Origin: Bacillota bacterium
GTDB lineage: Bacteria; Bacillota; Clostridia; Christensenellales; SZUA-584
NCBI GenBank assembly: GCA_023408075.1
Contig: JAEYKW010000008.1
Location: forward strand, 1-64,000
DNA: 64,000 nt
Direction of reading: 5' to 3'
Shown here: positions 8,770 through 17,631 of the stretch, one piece after another
Layout of the letters: every line of letters begins with the position of its first letter
Numbering within the stretch: the first letter of the stretch is position 1
The notes under the pieces: generated by a model
The model's database searches: none
What the model was told of the DNA's origin: nothing
Seen by the model: only the letters and a program-made list of their open reading frames with translations
Program-made: the position numbers and the translations under genes

Positions 8770-9702
8770 ATGGGAGAAAATACAAAAGCCCAGAAAAGTC
8801 TGAAAAGCATCAATATGACCAAGGTCGTTCCTTTTTTGGGTCTGATATTTGTGATCGTGCTGTTTGCGGCATTGACCAAAGGCGAGCTGTTAAACCCCGG
8901 CAACACCGTGACGTTGTTTAACAGCCTGTTCAGTACCGGGCTCGGCGCCGTGGGTGTGTTCTTTGTGATGGCGCAAGGCAATATCGATTTTTCTATCGGA
9001 TCTATTATCGCATTGGCGGGCTCGCTGTGTGCGATGGCGTACAATGACATAAGCCCCGTGCTGATCGTTCCCGTCGCGCTGCTGACCGGTACGGCGATAG
9101 GCGTTGTCAACGGCTTTCTGGTGGCAAAAGTCAAAGTGCCGGCGTTTATTGCCACGCTCAGTATGTCGTTTATTATAAGGGGAATAGCGACGGTGGTGCT
9201 GGGCGGCGTTTACGGAATATCCTTTGAGGCGAACGCGTTTGACTCCATGTTTGTCAAAGTGCCTGTTCTGATCATTACTTTTATAATCGGATACATCATT
9301 TTTGAGTACACAAAGTTTGGGAAGCACAGCAGAGCGATAGGGTCGCTGCCGGAGGCGGCAAGGCAGAACGGCGTTGAAGTGACACGGACCAGATGGACGG
9401 CCTTTATCATCTCGGGTTTTATGAGCGGCTTGATCGGTTTCTTCTCGGTTGTGCGGAGTTGTACGATTACACCGCTGAGCGGAACCGGGCACGAATTTAA
9501 TGTCCTGATCGCGTTGCTGGTCGGCGGAATGGCAATGACCGGCGGATGGACGGCGAAATTCAGAAGTGTGATAATCGGGTGTTTGTTCATTACGTTCTTG
9601 GCATTGGGAATGTCGCTGATGGGGCTGGACGTCTATATGCAGCAGTTGGTGAAAGGGATCATATTTATCGTTTCTGTTTTGATTACCGAGCGCGGAAATT
9701 GA
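8770..9702 (+). CDS. CUT2 sugar ABC transporter permease (RbsC-like), first
   Basis: 310-residue polytopic membrane protein of the BPD_transp_2/RbsC family with about eight to ten hydrophobic helices. The family landmarks are GNIDFSIGSIIALAG in the N-terminal half, AFIATLSMSFIIRG, GSLPEAARQNGV (cytoplasmic coupling loop) and ALLVGGMAMTGGW. It begins 59 bases after the ATPase with AAGGAG upstream of the start. Together with the second permease at 11079 it probably makes a heterodimeric channel, since the operon encodes two different permeases for one ATPase and one binding protein. Confidence 0.92.
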   Translation: MGENTKAQKSLKSINMTKVVPFLGLIFVIVLFAALTKGELLNPGNTVTLFNSLFSTGLGAVGVFFVMAQGNIDFSIGSIIALAGSLCAMAYNDISPVLIVPVALLTGTAIGVVNGFLVAKVKVPAFIATLSMSFIIRGIATVVLGGVYGISFEANAFDSMFVKVPVLIITFIIGYIIFEYTKFGKHSRAIGSLPEAARQNGVEVTRTRWTAFIISGFMSGLIGFFSVVRSCTITPLSGTGHEFNVLIALLVGGMAMTGGWTAKFRSVIIGCLFITFLALGMSLMGLDVYMQQLVKGIIFIVSVLITERGN

Positions 9703-9756
9703 CAATAAGCTTCAATTGCTTGAAAAAGCATATTATAAAAATGAAGGAGTAAAAAA

Positions 9757-10971
9757 ATGAAGAGACTTGCGAAAAGTATGGCTATGATGCTTGCGGTATT
9801 GCTGATAATCGGCGTAGTGGCCGCGTGCGGCACGGGCTCACAGAACGCGTCTGAGAACCCATCACAGAGCTCGTCTGAGAGTTCGTCGCAGAGCCAGGAA
9901 ACTCAAGACACCCAAACCGCACCGGCGGCGGATTTAAAGGTTGGATATCTGTTTATGGAAATGAACGACCCGACGTACATTTCCACATTTATGAATCAAG
10001 AGACTGTTTATAAGACGGCTGGCATCGGAGTTGTCAAAGAGACCATAACCGGGCTCGATCCCGAAGGCATGGTTAACGGCTATCAGAAGCTGATTGATTC
10101 CGGGGTTGACGCCATCGAGCTTATGGGCATGTCGCAGGCGATTGTGCCTATTGTGCAGGAGATGTGCGAAAAAGCGGGCGTTTATTTCGTGATAACGGCA
10201 AGAGAAATCTATGACCCCAATGTCCTGGCAAAGCTCGAAGGGTCTAAGTATTATCTCGGCAACTTCTATGCGGACGAAGAAAACACGGGATATATGGGCA
10301 TGAAGAAAATGACCGAGCTGGGGGCAAAGGACGTATGTGTGATTGCGGGCCCGGTTGGCGACCCGGCTTCCGATGCACGTGACCGCGGTATAGACAAAGC
10401 TGTGCAGGAAACCGGCGTGAACATACTGACCACGGTGCGCGAGCTTAACACGGCGGCGGATATCACAAAGGCTGTGGAAAGCATGGTTGCGGCATTCCCG
10501 GATATGGACGGCATATTCGTATCGTACACATGGGCGGCGGGCGCTATGCCGGCGCTGCAGAAGGTGCTGGAGACAGCCGGACTGGCAGGCAAAATAAAGG
10601 TGGGCCGTATCGATTTTGACACAACCATGAGCGAATATTTCGATAAAGGTCAGCTTGATTTCACGTATGGTGCCCAGATGCACTTGGGCGCAGTCGCAGC
10701 CCCCATTGTGATCGTCAATCAGCTGATGGGAACACCGCTGTCGGACAAGCCGATGATATTCGCGTCACCTTATGAGCTGCGCACGTCATCTGAGGGCACG
10801 GCTGAATATTACAAGTATTTTGAAGGCCAGATCCCCGTTTATACTGAGGACGAGCTCAATGATATGTTCTTTAAATTCAAGAACCTGGAAGTCACGGGTG
10901 ATTCCGTGATGGAGCGTTTCAAAGCGTTCTCCATCGCTGATGTGGCGGAACGTCACAAAGATATGGGCTGA
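9757..10971 (+). CDS. CUT2 sugar-binding lipoprotein
   Basis: 404 residues. A lipoprotein signal peptide ends at the lipobox VVAACG, with the lipidated Cys near residue 26, followed by a Ser/Gln-rich spacer. The mature part is a periplasmic-binding-protein-I-like fold: VGYLFMEMNDPTYISTFM at the start, a hinge-side IVPIVQEMCEKAGVYFV segment, and DARDRGIDKAVQETG and DGIFVSYTWAAGAMP in the second lobe. It captures the transported sugar or riboside outside the membrane. AAGGAG lies seven bases before ATG. A strong hairpin follows the gene. Confidence 0.9.
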   Translation: MKRLAKSMAMMLAVLLIIGVVAACGTGSQNASENPSQSSSESSSQSQETQDTQTAPAADLKVGYLFMEMNDPTYISTFMNQETVYKTAGIGVVKETITGLDPEGMVNGYQKLIDSGVDAIELMGMSQAIVPIVQEMCEKAGVYFVITAREIYDPNVLAKLEGSKYYLGNFYADEENTGYMGMKKMTELGAKDVCVIAGPVGDPASDARDRGIDKAVQETGVNILTTVRELNTAADITKAVESMVAAFPDMDGIFVSYTWAAGAMPALQKVLETAGLAGKIKVGRIDFDTTMSEYFDKGQLDFTYGAQMHLGAVAAPIVIVNQLMGTPLSDKPMIFASPYELRTSSEGTAEYYKYFEGQIPVYTEDELNDMFFKFKNLEVTGDSVMERFKAFSIADVAERHKDMG

Positions 10972-11022
10972 AAATCTCCTGAAAAAATGTAACAGAACAA
11001 ATCGTTAAAGAGACATGTGGCT

Positions 11023-11060
11023 GCTTTTGCCGGTTATGAAAAAACGTAACCGGCAAAAGC
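11023..11060 (+). other. Intercistronic hairpin between binding protein and second permease
   Basis: Perfect 14-base-pair stem GCTTTTGCCGGTTA (11023-11036) with TAACCGGCAAAAGC (11047-11060), ten-base loop, with no T-tract after it. Because the permease start follows 18 bases later, it is more likely an mRNA 3'-end protector for the binding-protein transcript than a full terminator. Confidence 0.7.
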
Positions 11061-11078
11061 AAGCATGGTGAGGTTGTT

Positions 11079-12029
11079 ATGAAGAAATCTGTCGATATCT
11101 TAAAGGCTTTAATACTGCCTGCAGCAGTGTATCTGGTGTTTTTGCTGATCAACTTTGAGAGCTTTGCGTCGTTCAAAACGCTGTCCACAATTTTTCAGCA
11201 ATCAATTATATCAACCATTATCGGGTATGGGATATGCTTTTCGTTTTTATGCGGGATCATGGACTTTTCAGTGGGATCGAGAATGGTCGTTTCGGGGTTG
11301 GTCGGCGGCATACTGAGCATGCAGCTTGGCTTTTGGGGGCTGATTCTGGGAACGATCGCCGCTTGCCTGCTCTCAGGCTGCATCATGGGGATTTTCGAGA
11401 AGTTTGTCAAAGTGCCTTCGCTTGTGATTACAATTGCCATAGCGCTTATATTCGAAGTGATCGGGCAGGAGCTCACCGGGTCGATGATCTATGTCAGGAT
11501 TGATGAAGGGTCATCATTTTTAGCAAATTCACCGTACAATATTTTTGTTTTGATTATTTCAGCTGCGCTGTTTTATATTTTGCTCAACCGTACAAAATTC
11601 TCATATCATGCGAGGGCGGTGGGCAGCGACGAAGCGATTGCGCAGAGAATGGGAGTGAACGTCAAGAGAACCAAGATAGCGGGACACATCATCGGTTCAC
11701 TGTTTCTTGCGATTGCGACGATACTGCAAATAAGCCTTTCAAGTGTGATGTCGCCCGAAATAAATCTGGCAAGCGCCTCGCTGTTGTTTAAACCTCTGAT
11801 GGGCGTGATGGTGGGCATGGCGCTGGAGCGGCTATGCAATCTTCTGGTTGGCATTTTGATCGGTCAGTTTTCTCTTAATATCATATTCGTTGGCCTTGTG
11901 GCTTCCGGGCTGCCCAGCACAATGCAAAACGTGACGCTTGGCTTGTTCCTGCTGCTCGTTCTGATATTCTCGCAATATAAGGATAAGCTGACGGCAATAT
12001 TCAAAAAAGACAAAACGCAGCTTACGTAA
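11079..12029 (+). CDS. CUT2 sugar ABC transporter permease (RbsC-like), second
   Basis: 316-residue membrane protein of the RbsC family: GIMDFSVGSRMVVSGLVGG, PSLVITIAIALIFEVIG, the coupling loop GSDEAIAQRMGVNVKR and a C-terminal helical block. It is related to, but clearly different from, the permease at 8770, and is separated from it by the binding-protein gene. Start ATG 11079 has GTGAGG upstream. A terminator follows within 70 bases, so it closes the operon that begins with the glycohydrolase. Confidence 0.9.
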   Translation: MKKSVDILKALILPAAVYLVFLLINFESFASFKTLSTIFQQSIISTIIGYGICFSFLCGIMDFSVGSRMVVSGLVGGILSMQLGFWGLILGTIAACLLSGCIMGIFEKFVKVPSLVITIAIALIFEVIGQELTGSMIYVRIDEGSSFLANSPYNIFVLIISAALFYILLNRTKFSYHARAVGSDEAIAQRMGVNVKRTKIAGHIIGSLFLAIATILQISLSSVMSPEINLASASLLFKPLMGVMVGMALERLCNLLVGILIGQFSLNIIFVGLVASGLPSTMQNVTLGLFLLLVLIFSQYKDKLTAIFKKDKTQLT

Positions 12030-12058
12030 TATGCTGCTCATTGATAGCATGGCCTGAA

Positions 12059-12096
12059 AAGCCTTCTGTGGAATATACAACACAGGAGGCTTTATT
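12059..12096 (+). terminator. Rho-independent terminator of the glycohydrolase-transporter operon
   Basis: Twelve-base-pair stem AAGCCTTCTGTG (12059-12070) with CACAGGAGGCTT (12081-12092), one G-U pair, ten-base loop, followed by a short T-rich tail. Confidence 0.8.
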
Positions 12097-12735
12097 GCTG
12101 TGGAATAAGAATGCTTGATTTGACGAAGGAACGGAGGAGTGAAGCGCGAGTGTGCCGGTTGCGGATGGAGGCGCGTCAGGATAGCATGAGCGCGCATCAG
12201 CGAATGGAAAGATGAGCCGTCTGAAATATAAAAACAACAATATTTATTTAAAATATTGGCACCAAAAATCTAAATGTGAAAATTCATATTAGGATTGTAT
12301 ACCTTTCTTTAGTTTATTCCGGTGTTTTAATGACGCATTGTGATTTATTATAATCGTTGGCTGAAAGATCATCATTAAAAAAGATCAACAGCTTAAGCAC
12401 AAAGGACAAATGTACCTTGCGCGGACGCACAAATAGCTGACAAAGCAGAAGTAAGCAGCGACCCGGGCGCGGCTGATTATAAAGGTAAAGAGACTCTTGC
12501 TCGGGGCAACGGATACGTCTCCGCCCGATTCAATTATTGAAGAATGAAAACGAGCAATTGGAGAATCTGCGGTAAATGAGTCATCCGGTCGTGGATGGAA
12601 AATATGCACACCTTAAGTGTATGCGGCTTTGCTTGACGACGTTTTTCATGTATGCTAATGTGATGGCGATCCCTCTCGCTTTTGTAAACGCGTTTTATTC
12701 ATTTAATTAACTCAATATCATCGAAGGAAAAGGCA
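12097..12735. other. Gene-free stretch with a repeat remnant and a promoter
   Basis: No convincing coding frame. TTTGACGAAGGAACGGAGGAGT (12119-12140) resembles 1115-1136 and marks a third copy or part copy of the terminator-linked repeat. Short frames on the minus strand here lack ribosome binding sites. The right end holds the promoter at 12633 and the 10-base palindrome AAACGCGTTT (12686-12695), a possible operator. Confidence 0.6.
12633..12661 (+). promoter_or_regulatory. Sigma-A promoter for the second kinase/regulator pair
   Basis: TTGACG (12633-12638), 17-base spacer, TAATGT (12656-12661), about 75 bases before the kinase start. The palindrome AAACGCGTTT at 12686-12695 lies in the expected 5' untranslated region. 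Confidence 0.7.
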
Positions 12736-14550
12736 ATGAAGATGAGAAAAGGCCCGTTCTTTCTGAACACCATTGAGAAAAAGCTGAAAATATCCAAACG
12801 CAGTTTTAAGTTTCAATTGATAATGTCCTTTGTCCTCATCTCTATATTGCCATTGTTTATCATACAGACAATATCAACATTTGTGATTACCGAATCTATG
12901 AGGGAAAATGTAGACGAGATCATCAATTTGAATCTGCTGCAGACAAGGAAGAGCCTTGATTTATCGCTGTCGGGATACGACGATTTTTTATATCAGATAT
13001 ATACGAATGATGAAATGATCGAAAACATGAACAACATCAATGACGGTCATGATGTTGCGGTTAATGTGAATCAATTGCGCCGTCATTTAAGGAGCTTTTC
13101 AAATGCCAAGCCGAGCGTACAATGTATTACGCTTATCACATCCAGTAAAAAGCTTATCGCTTACGATAAATTAACTCCGGTGACGTTTGAAAGCTCATGG
13201 CTCAACGAAGAAGAAGAGGCTCAGGATCTTTATAAAGAAATTGCCACGAGTAACGATACCGTGATGATTGAAACGGGTAATGCCACTCAGTTCGGCGTCA
13301 ATCCATATTACCTGTTTCATATGGCGCACCGGATGATTGATTATAAACACATTTACCATGATGTCGGTATTATTATTATCAGCCTCGATGAAGCTGTGCT
13401 GGCTGAAGCCTGCAACGAAGATGCGGCGGATGACAGCCGGACAAATTTGAACTTTATTGTGGATGAAACCGGCAAGCTTATTTCTTATCCTGACCGAAAT
13501 CTGATCGGCAAGGTTTTAGATACGGGCAATGAAGAAACATTTCGGCAACTGGTTCAGGATTCGAAAGTGCTAAGCGGTGATCAGATATCCATTCATCAGT
13601 TAAAGGATGAAAAAACGGGATGGACGATCATCAACGCATCAGATCAATCAGACTTATATGGAAAGCTATACAGCCAGCAGAGCCTGACGGTTATCGTCGG
13701 CTTAATAACGGCCATCGCTCTGGTGTTCATTATCCTGCCTATTTCCAGAGGATTATCCGGTTCGGTCACGCGCGTGCTCAAGGCCATGGAAGCGGCGGGA
13801 ACCGGTAAGCTGACGGTCAGAATTCATTCTGAAAGATCGATGCCGCTGGAGATTCAAAAGATAGCAGACCAATTCAACAATATGATTCATAAAATCAGCA
13901 TACTTGTGGATGAAGTGAAAGAAGCGACGCTGAAGCAAAAAGAGGCGGAAATACGCGCATTGGAATCTCAAATCAACCCGCATTTTTTATATAACACGCT
14001 CGATACGATCAACTGGATGGCGATGGACAAGGATGAGCTGGAAATCAGCAGCATGATCAATTCACTTGCCAAGATACTCCGGTATGGCGTGGACAAAAGC
14101 AATGCGATTGTCACTTTTCGAGAAGAAGTTAATTGGCTTCGCCAATATATCTATCTGCAGCAAACGCGTCTTAAGAATGCGTTCGAATGCAAAATGGATA
14201 TCGACGAGAGCGTGATGGGGTGCAGGATACACAAGCTGCTGTTGCAGCCGTTCGTTGAGAATTCCATTTTGCATGGCTTTTACGGCAAAAAAGACAAATG
14301 CGTTTTACAGATATCCATTAAAGACCGGGATGACCACATTGAAATAAAGATAGCAGACAACGGGATGGGTATGCCGCAGGAGATGGTGGATAGCTTTAAT
14401 CACAAAGAGCTTCGCGATCAAAATCTTGACCATATCGGAATAGAGAACGTGCAGAGCCGTATGGAAATGTACTATGGAGACACAGCCAGTATTCAGGCTT
14501 ACAGTGATGAGAACGGGACGTGTGTGACGCTCAAGCTGGCCAAATTGTAA
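12736..14550 (+). CDS. YesM-type sensor histidine kinase
   Basis: 604-residue membrane kinase. A transmembrane segment near residues 28-50, an extracellular Cache-like sensor (FIVDETGKLISYPDRNLIG near 255), a second membrane helix near 315-340 and a HAMP linker precede the kinase core. Phospho-acceptor His416 lies in SQINPHFLYNTLDTIN; ATP-binding boxes are ENSILHGF and ADNGMGM. It is followed 13 bases later by its regulator and sits upstream of a CUT1 sugar importer and glycosidases, whose expression the pair likely controls. Confidence 0.93.
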   Translation: MKMRKGPFFLNTIEKKLKISKRSFKFQLIMSFVLISILPLFIIQTISTFVITESMRENVDEIINLNLLQTRKSLDLSLSGYDDFLYQIYTNDEMIENMNNINDGHDVAVNVNQLRRHLRSFSNAKPSVQCITLITSSKKLIAYDKLTPVTFESSWLNEEEEAQDLYKEIATSNDTVMIETGNATQFGVNPYYLFHMAHRMIDYKHIYHDVGIIIISLDEAVLAEACNEDAADDSRTNLNFIVDETGKLISYPDRNLIGKVLDTGNEETFRQLVQDSKVLSGDQISIHQLKDEKTGWTIINASDQSDLYGKLYSQQSLTVIVGLITAIALVFIILPISRGLSGSVTRVLKAMEAAGTGKLTVRIHSERSMPLEIQKIADQFNNMIHKISILVDEVKEATLKQKEAEIRALESQINPHFLYNTLDTINWMAMDKDELEISSMINSLAKILRYGVDKSNAIVTFREEVNWLRQYIYLQQTRLKNAFECKMDIDESVMGCRIHKLLLQPFVENSILHGFYGKKDKCVLQISIKDRDDHIEIKIADNGMGMPQEMVDSFNHKELRDQNLDHIGIENVQSRMEMYYGDTASIQAYSDENGTCVTLKLAKL

Positions 14551-14563
14551 CGGGAGGTGCCTT

Positions 14564-16099
14564 ATGAAGCTGGTCATTGTGGAAGATGAGATTCGTATAC
14601 GTGAAGGCCTTATTCATCTGCTGGACAAGCTCTCCATAGATATTGGCATTGCGGGGGTCGCCGAGAATGGCCTTGAAGGGCTGGAGCTCATCGGCAGGAC
14701 GCACCCTGATCTGATTATTACGGATATCAAAATGCCGGAAATGGATGGGCTGCAGATGCTCGAGACGCTTCATGCAAGGCAGATTCCATATAAGGCTATT
14801 GTGCTCAGTGCTTATTCCGAGTTTTCTTATGCGCAGCAGGCCATTAAGCTCGGTGTCAGCGAGTACTTGATTAAGCCGATCGCGCCGGACGAACTGCTGC
14901 AGGCAATGAAGAACATCGAGGCGCAGATGACACAGGAACTGAATCTCAAAGCACAGTCACCTGCGCAGTTTAAGGCTTTAAAAAACATCTTCTATTCAAT
15001 TATTCTTGGGATCTCTGTCGTGGACGATGAATTGAGTTCTTTCCTGAATACGACCTATAAGATTGACCCGAGAGAAACGTTTGCCATACTCGATATTTAC
15101 TTGGGTGCGGTGTATGAAGAGTGCATTCATCCGTTAAGGGATGAGCTCGAGTGCCTGCTAAATGGGGCATCCTTCGGATACTGCATTGTGGAACATCCGC
15201 AGGGCCGTGAACTGATGCTGGTGCTGTATAATATGGCGGATTTGAAAGGGATTGAGAAGTATTTTCAGCACCTGATCATCTCGCAGATCAAGACGACAGT
15301 ACCTTACGATATGGCGTTCGGATGGATCTCTTTTACCAATCTGGAATTGATGAAGGAAAGCATGGCAAAGCTCAGAAAGTTTATGGACTGGAGCATTGTT
15401 TTTGGCAAAAAGGCACTGATATCTTATCCCGCTGTGGAGAATGTCCGGTTCGAGCCCTTGCCATATCCCATTGATCTTGAATCTAAGGCCAAAGCGGAAA
15501 TATGCTCCCTTGAGTACGAAAAGTTATCCCATACATTCCTGTCGCTGCTCAGTCATTTAAAGTCGCGCATTTTCAGCCCTGCGGAGGTTAAGGAAACGAT
15601 GATTCGTTTTCTTTGGTCGGTCATATCCGTGGTGAAGGAGATCGATTTTACCACCAGCGCGCAATTGGAACAGCAGGCGCTGATGGAGAAAATCGTGACG
15701 GCAATCACATGGAACGAATTGCAGGATACCGTGGAGATACTGACAGAGGCCTTGCGCGATGTCAAGAGCGATCAGACGACAAGCCTCACGGTCAGGCGCG
15801 CAAAAAGCATGGTTCATGAATGCTACAGCCAAGGCGTGACGCTGGATGAGATTGCGGCAAAACTCAAAATAACGCCCGAATACCTCGGCGGTTTGTTTCA
15901 CAAAGAGGTGGGCGTGACGTTTTCTTCGTATATAAAAAATTACCGGGTTAAGAAGGCAAAGGGCCTGCTTATCGGCACGGATATGAAGATTTATGACATA
16001 TCTGCCGCTGTCGGCTATGCCGATCCCAAATATTTCAGTCGGGTTTTTCGTGAAATAGCTGGTCAGCTCCCAGCCGATTTTCGGAAGTTAAACAAGTAA
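14564..16099 (+). CDS. YesN-type response regulator with AraC DNA-binding domain
   Basis: 511 residues. Receiver domain: VIVEDE acidic pocket, phospho-acceptor Asp54 in LIITDIKMPEMDG, and the Lys-Pro of SEYLIKPI. A middle region of unknown fold is followed by a C-terminal AraC-type double helix-turn-helix (LDEIAAKLKITPEYLGGLFH and ISAAVGYADPKYFSRVF). GGGAGG lies ahead of ATG. The pair with the kinase at 12736 probably activates the adjacent glycan-utilisation operon beginning at 16242. Confidence 0.93.
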   Translation: MKLVIVEDEIRIREGLIHLLDKLSIDIGIAGVAENGLEGLELIGRTHPDLIITDIKMPEMDGLQMLETLHARQIPYKAIVLSAYSEFSYAQQAIKLGVSEYLIKPIAPDELLQAMKNIEAQMTQELNLKAQSPAQFKALKNIFYSIILGISVVDDELSSFLNTTYKIDPRETFAILDIYLGAVYEECIHPLRDELECLLNGASFGYCIVEHPQGRELMLVLYNMADLKGIEKYFQHLIISQIKTTVPYDMAFGWISFTNLELMKESMAKLRKFMDWSIVFGKKALISYPAVENVRFEPLPYPIDLESKAKAEICSLEYEKLSHTFLSLLSHLKSRIFSPAEVKETMIRFLWSVISVVKEIDFTTSAQLEQQALMEKIVTAITWNELQDTVEILTEALRDVKSDQTTSLTVRRAKSMVHECYSQGVTLDEIAAKLKITPEYLGGLFHKEVGVTFSSYIKNYRVKKAKGLLIGTDMKIYDISAAVGYADPKYFSRVFREIAGQLPADFRKLNK

Positions 16100-16108
16100 T
16101 TTTTATAA

Positions 16109-16135
16109 TAACCGAATGAATTCGGTTAAGTTTTG
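16109..16135 (+). terminator. Probable terminator after the second regulator gene
   Basis: Eight-base-pair stem TAACCGAA (16109-16116) with TTCGGTTA (16121-16128), TGAA tetraloop, then AGTTTT. The T-run is short, so some read-through is possible. Confidence 0.6.
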
Positions 16136-16241
16136 TCCTCCTTTTTCGAGATTTTTAGAGTACAAACCGATGCCCCGCTTTTGTATATTAAACTCAACAA
16201 CTGTGTATCACTAAACACCAAATTATTAAGGAGGATACCCT

Positions 16242-17531
16242 ATGAAGAAACTTTTTACAGTCCTCGTGGTTGTGTGCTTGAGTGTTGTCATGCTCGTTGG
16301 CTGCGCGCCTTCATCACCGGCATCGGACACTGAGAGTGCATCTCAGAGTGCTTCTGGGAGCCCGGAGCAGTCTTCGGCAGACGCATCGCCGGCTGGTGAC
16401 AAACAAGACGTTGAGATTTGGTATTATTGGGAGACCGAATCCCATCAGCAGCTATTGAACGGTCTCATCGAAGATTACAACAGCTCTCAGGATGCGATCA
16501 CAGTGACGGCAAATTACATTCCGTTTGCTGATTTTAAGAAACAATTATCCATCGGTGTTGTTTCCGAAGAGCTGCCGGATATCGTCATTATCGATAACCC
16601 TGATCACGCCGCATATGCTGCTATGGGCATATTCGCCGATTTGACAGACAAACTTGCCGATTATCCGGATCTGGCCCAGTATTATGAAGGCCCGATGAAT
16701 TCCCTGACGATCGACGGACGGATTTACGGTATCCCGTTTGGCAGCAACAACCTCTGCCTGTTCTACAACGAAGATATGCTCAAAGCCGCCGGCTGCGAAG
16801 TTCCCAAAACGTGGGATGAGCTTGTGGATGTCGCGAAAAAGACAACCACAGACAGCGTGTTCGGCCTTGGCCTTTCCGGCCTCCAGAACGAAGAGGGAAC
16901 GTTCCAGTTCCTGCCGTTCCTGTGGTCTACCGGCGCGACCTCATACGAGATGAACAGCGAAGGCGGCATCAAAGCCCTGCAGCTCTATAAGGATCTTATT
17001 GATTCCGGCGCAATGAGCAAAGAAGTCATCAACTGGACACAGGGCGACGCGATGAATCAGTTCATCTCGGGCAACCTCGCGATGATGATCAACGGGCCGT
17101 GGCAGGTGCCGACAATGCGCGCCGAAGCACCCGATCTTAAGTGGAATGTGGATTTGATCCCGATGGACAAGGCGAATGCTTCCGACCTGGGCGGCGAGAA
17201 CTTTGCCGTCATCAACAACGACAATGTGGACAATTCGCTTGACTTCCTGCTCTACGCAACCAGCGCGGAGAAGGTGAAGAGTTACATCGACGGTTTCGGA
17301 TACATCGCATCCCGTAAGGACGTGGCGGACACGCAGTTCGCGGATGACCCGATCATGAAGAAGTTTGCCGAGAATATGCAGTATGCATACCCGCGCGGAC
17401 CTCACGACAGATGGCCGGAAATCTCCAATGCGATTTCCACCGCATTCAACGAAGTGATCACCGGAACGTCTGACCCTGCAACGGCAGCGGCTAAAGCACA
17501 GGAAACCATTGATTCAATAGTCGGACAATAA
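16242..17531 (+). CDS. CUT1 sugar-binding lipoprotein
   Basis: 429 residues. Signal peptide with lipobox VMLVGC (lipid Cys about residue 21), a Ser-rich spacer, then a family-1 (maltodextrin-type) extracellular solute-binding protein: VEIWYYWETESHQQL at the start of the fold, ELPDIVIIDNPDHAAYAAMG, DGRIYGIPFGSNNLCLFYN, and the ligand-side NLAMMINGPWQVP motif. It delivers oligosaccharides to the permeases encoded at 17632 and 18564. AAGGAGG precedes ATG. It heads a cluster with glycosidases, so the ligand is probably a small arabinose- or xylose-containing oligosaccharide (inference). Confidence 0.93.
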   Translation: MKKLFTVLVVVCLSVVMLVGCAPSSPASDTESASQSASGSPEQSSADASPAGDKQDVEIWYYWETESHQQLLNGLIEDYNSSQDAITVTANYIPFADFKKQLSIGVVSEELPDIVIIDNPDHAAYAAMGIFADLTDKLADYPDLAQYYEGPMNSLTIDGRIYGIPFGSNNLCLFYNEDMLKAAGCEVPKTWDELVDVAKKTTTDSVFGLGLSGLQNEEGTFQFLPFLWSTGATSYEMNSEGGIKALQLYKDLIDSGAMSKEVINWTQGDAMNQFISGNLAMMINGPWQVPTMRAEAPDLKWNVDLIPMDKANASDLGGENFAVINNDNVDNSLDFLLYATSAEKVKSYIDGFGYIASRKDVADTQFADDPIMKKFAENMQYAYPRGPHDRWPEISNAISTAFNEVITGTSDPATAAAKAQETIDSIVGQ

Positions 17532-17547
17532 TCACCTGGGCGTATGA

Positions 17548-17581
17548 GATTTGGCGCATATGGCTTCCATATGCGCCAATC
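17548..17581 (+). other. Intercistronic hairpin after the CUT1 binding-protein gene
   Basis: GGCGCATATGG (17553-17563) pairs perfectly with CCATATGCGCC (17567-17577), three-base loop, and the stem extends outward with a bulge. No poly-T follows directly, which suggests a transcript stabiliser or attenuator between the highly needed binding protein and its permeases. Confidence 0.7.
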
Positions 17582-17631
17582 TTATAAAAAGGGTATCCAA
17601 AGTATGAGTTTTTAACAAAGTGGGGTTTACA

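Noticed and set aside
8890..9705. 271-codon minus-strand frame opposite the first permease
   Set aside because: Rich in His, Arg and Gln, overlaps a clear membrane protein and has no start signal.
12022..12609. Two minus-strand frames (72 and 74 codons) in the gap before the second kinase
   Set aside because: They overlap a terminator and repeat remnant and lack ribosome binding sites and domains.
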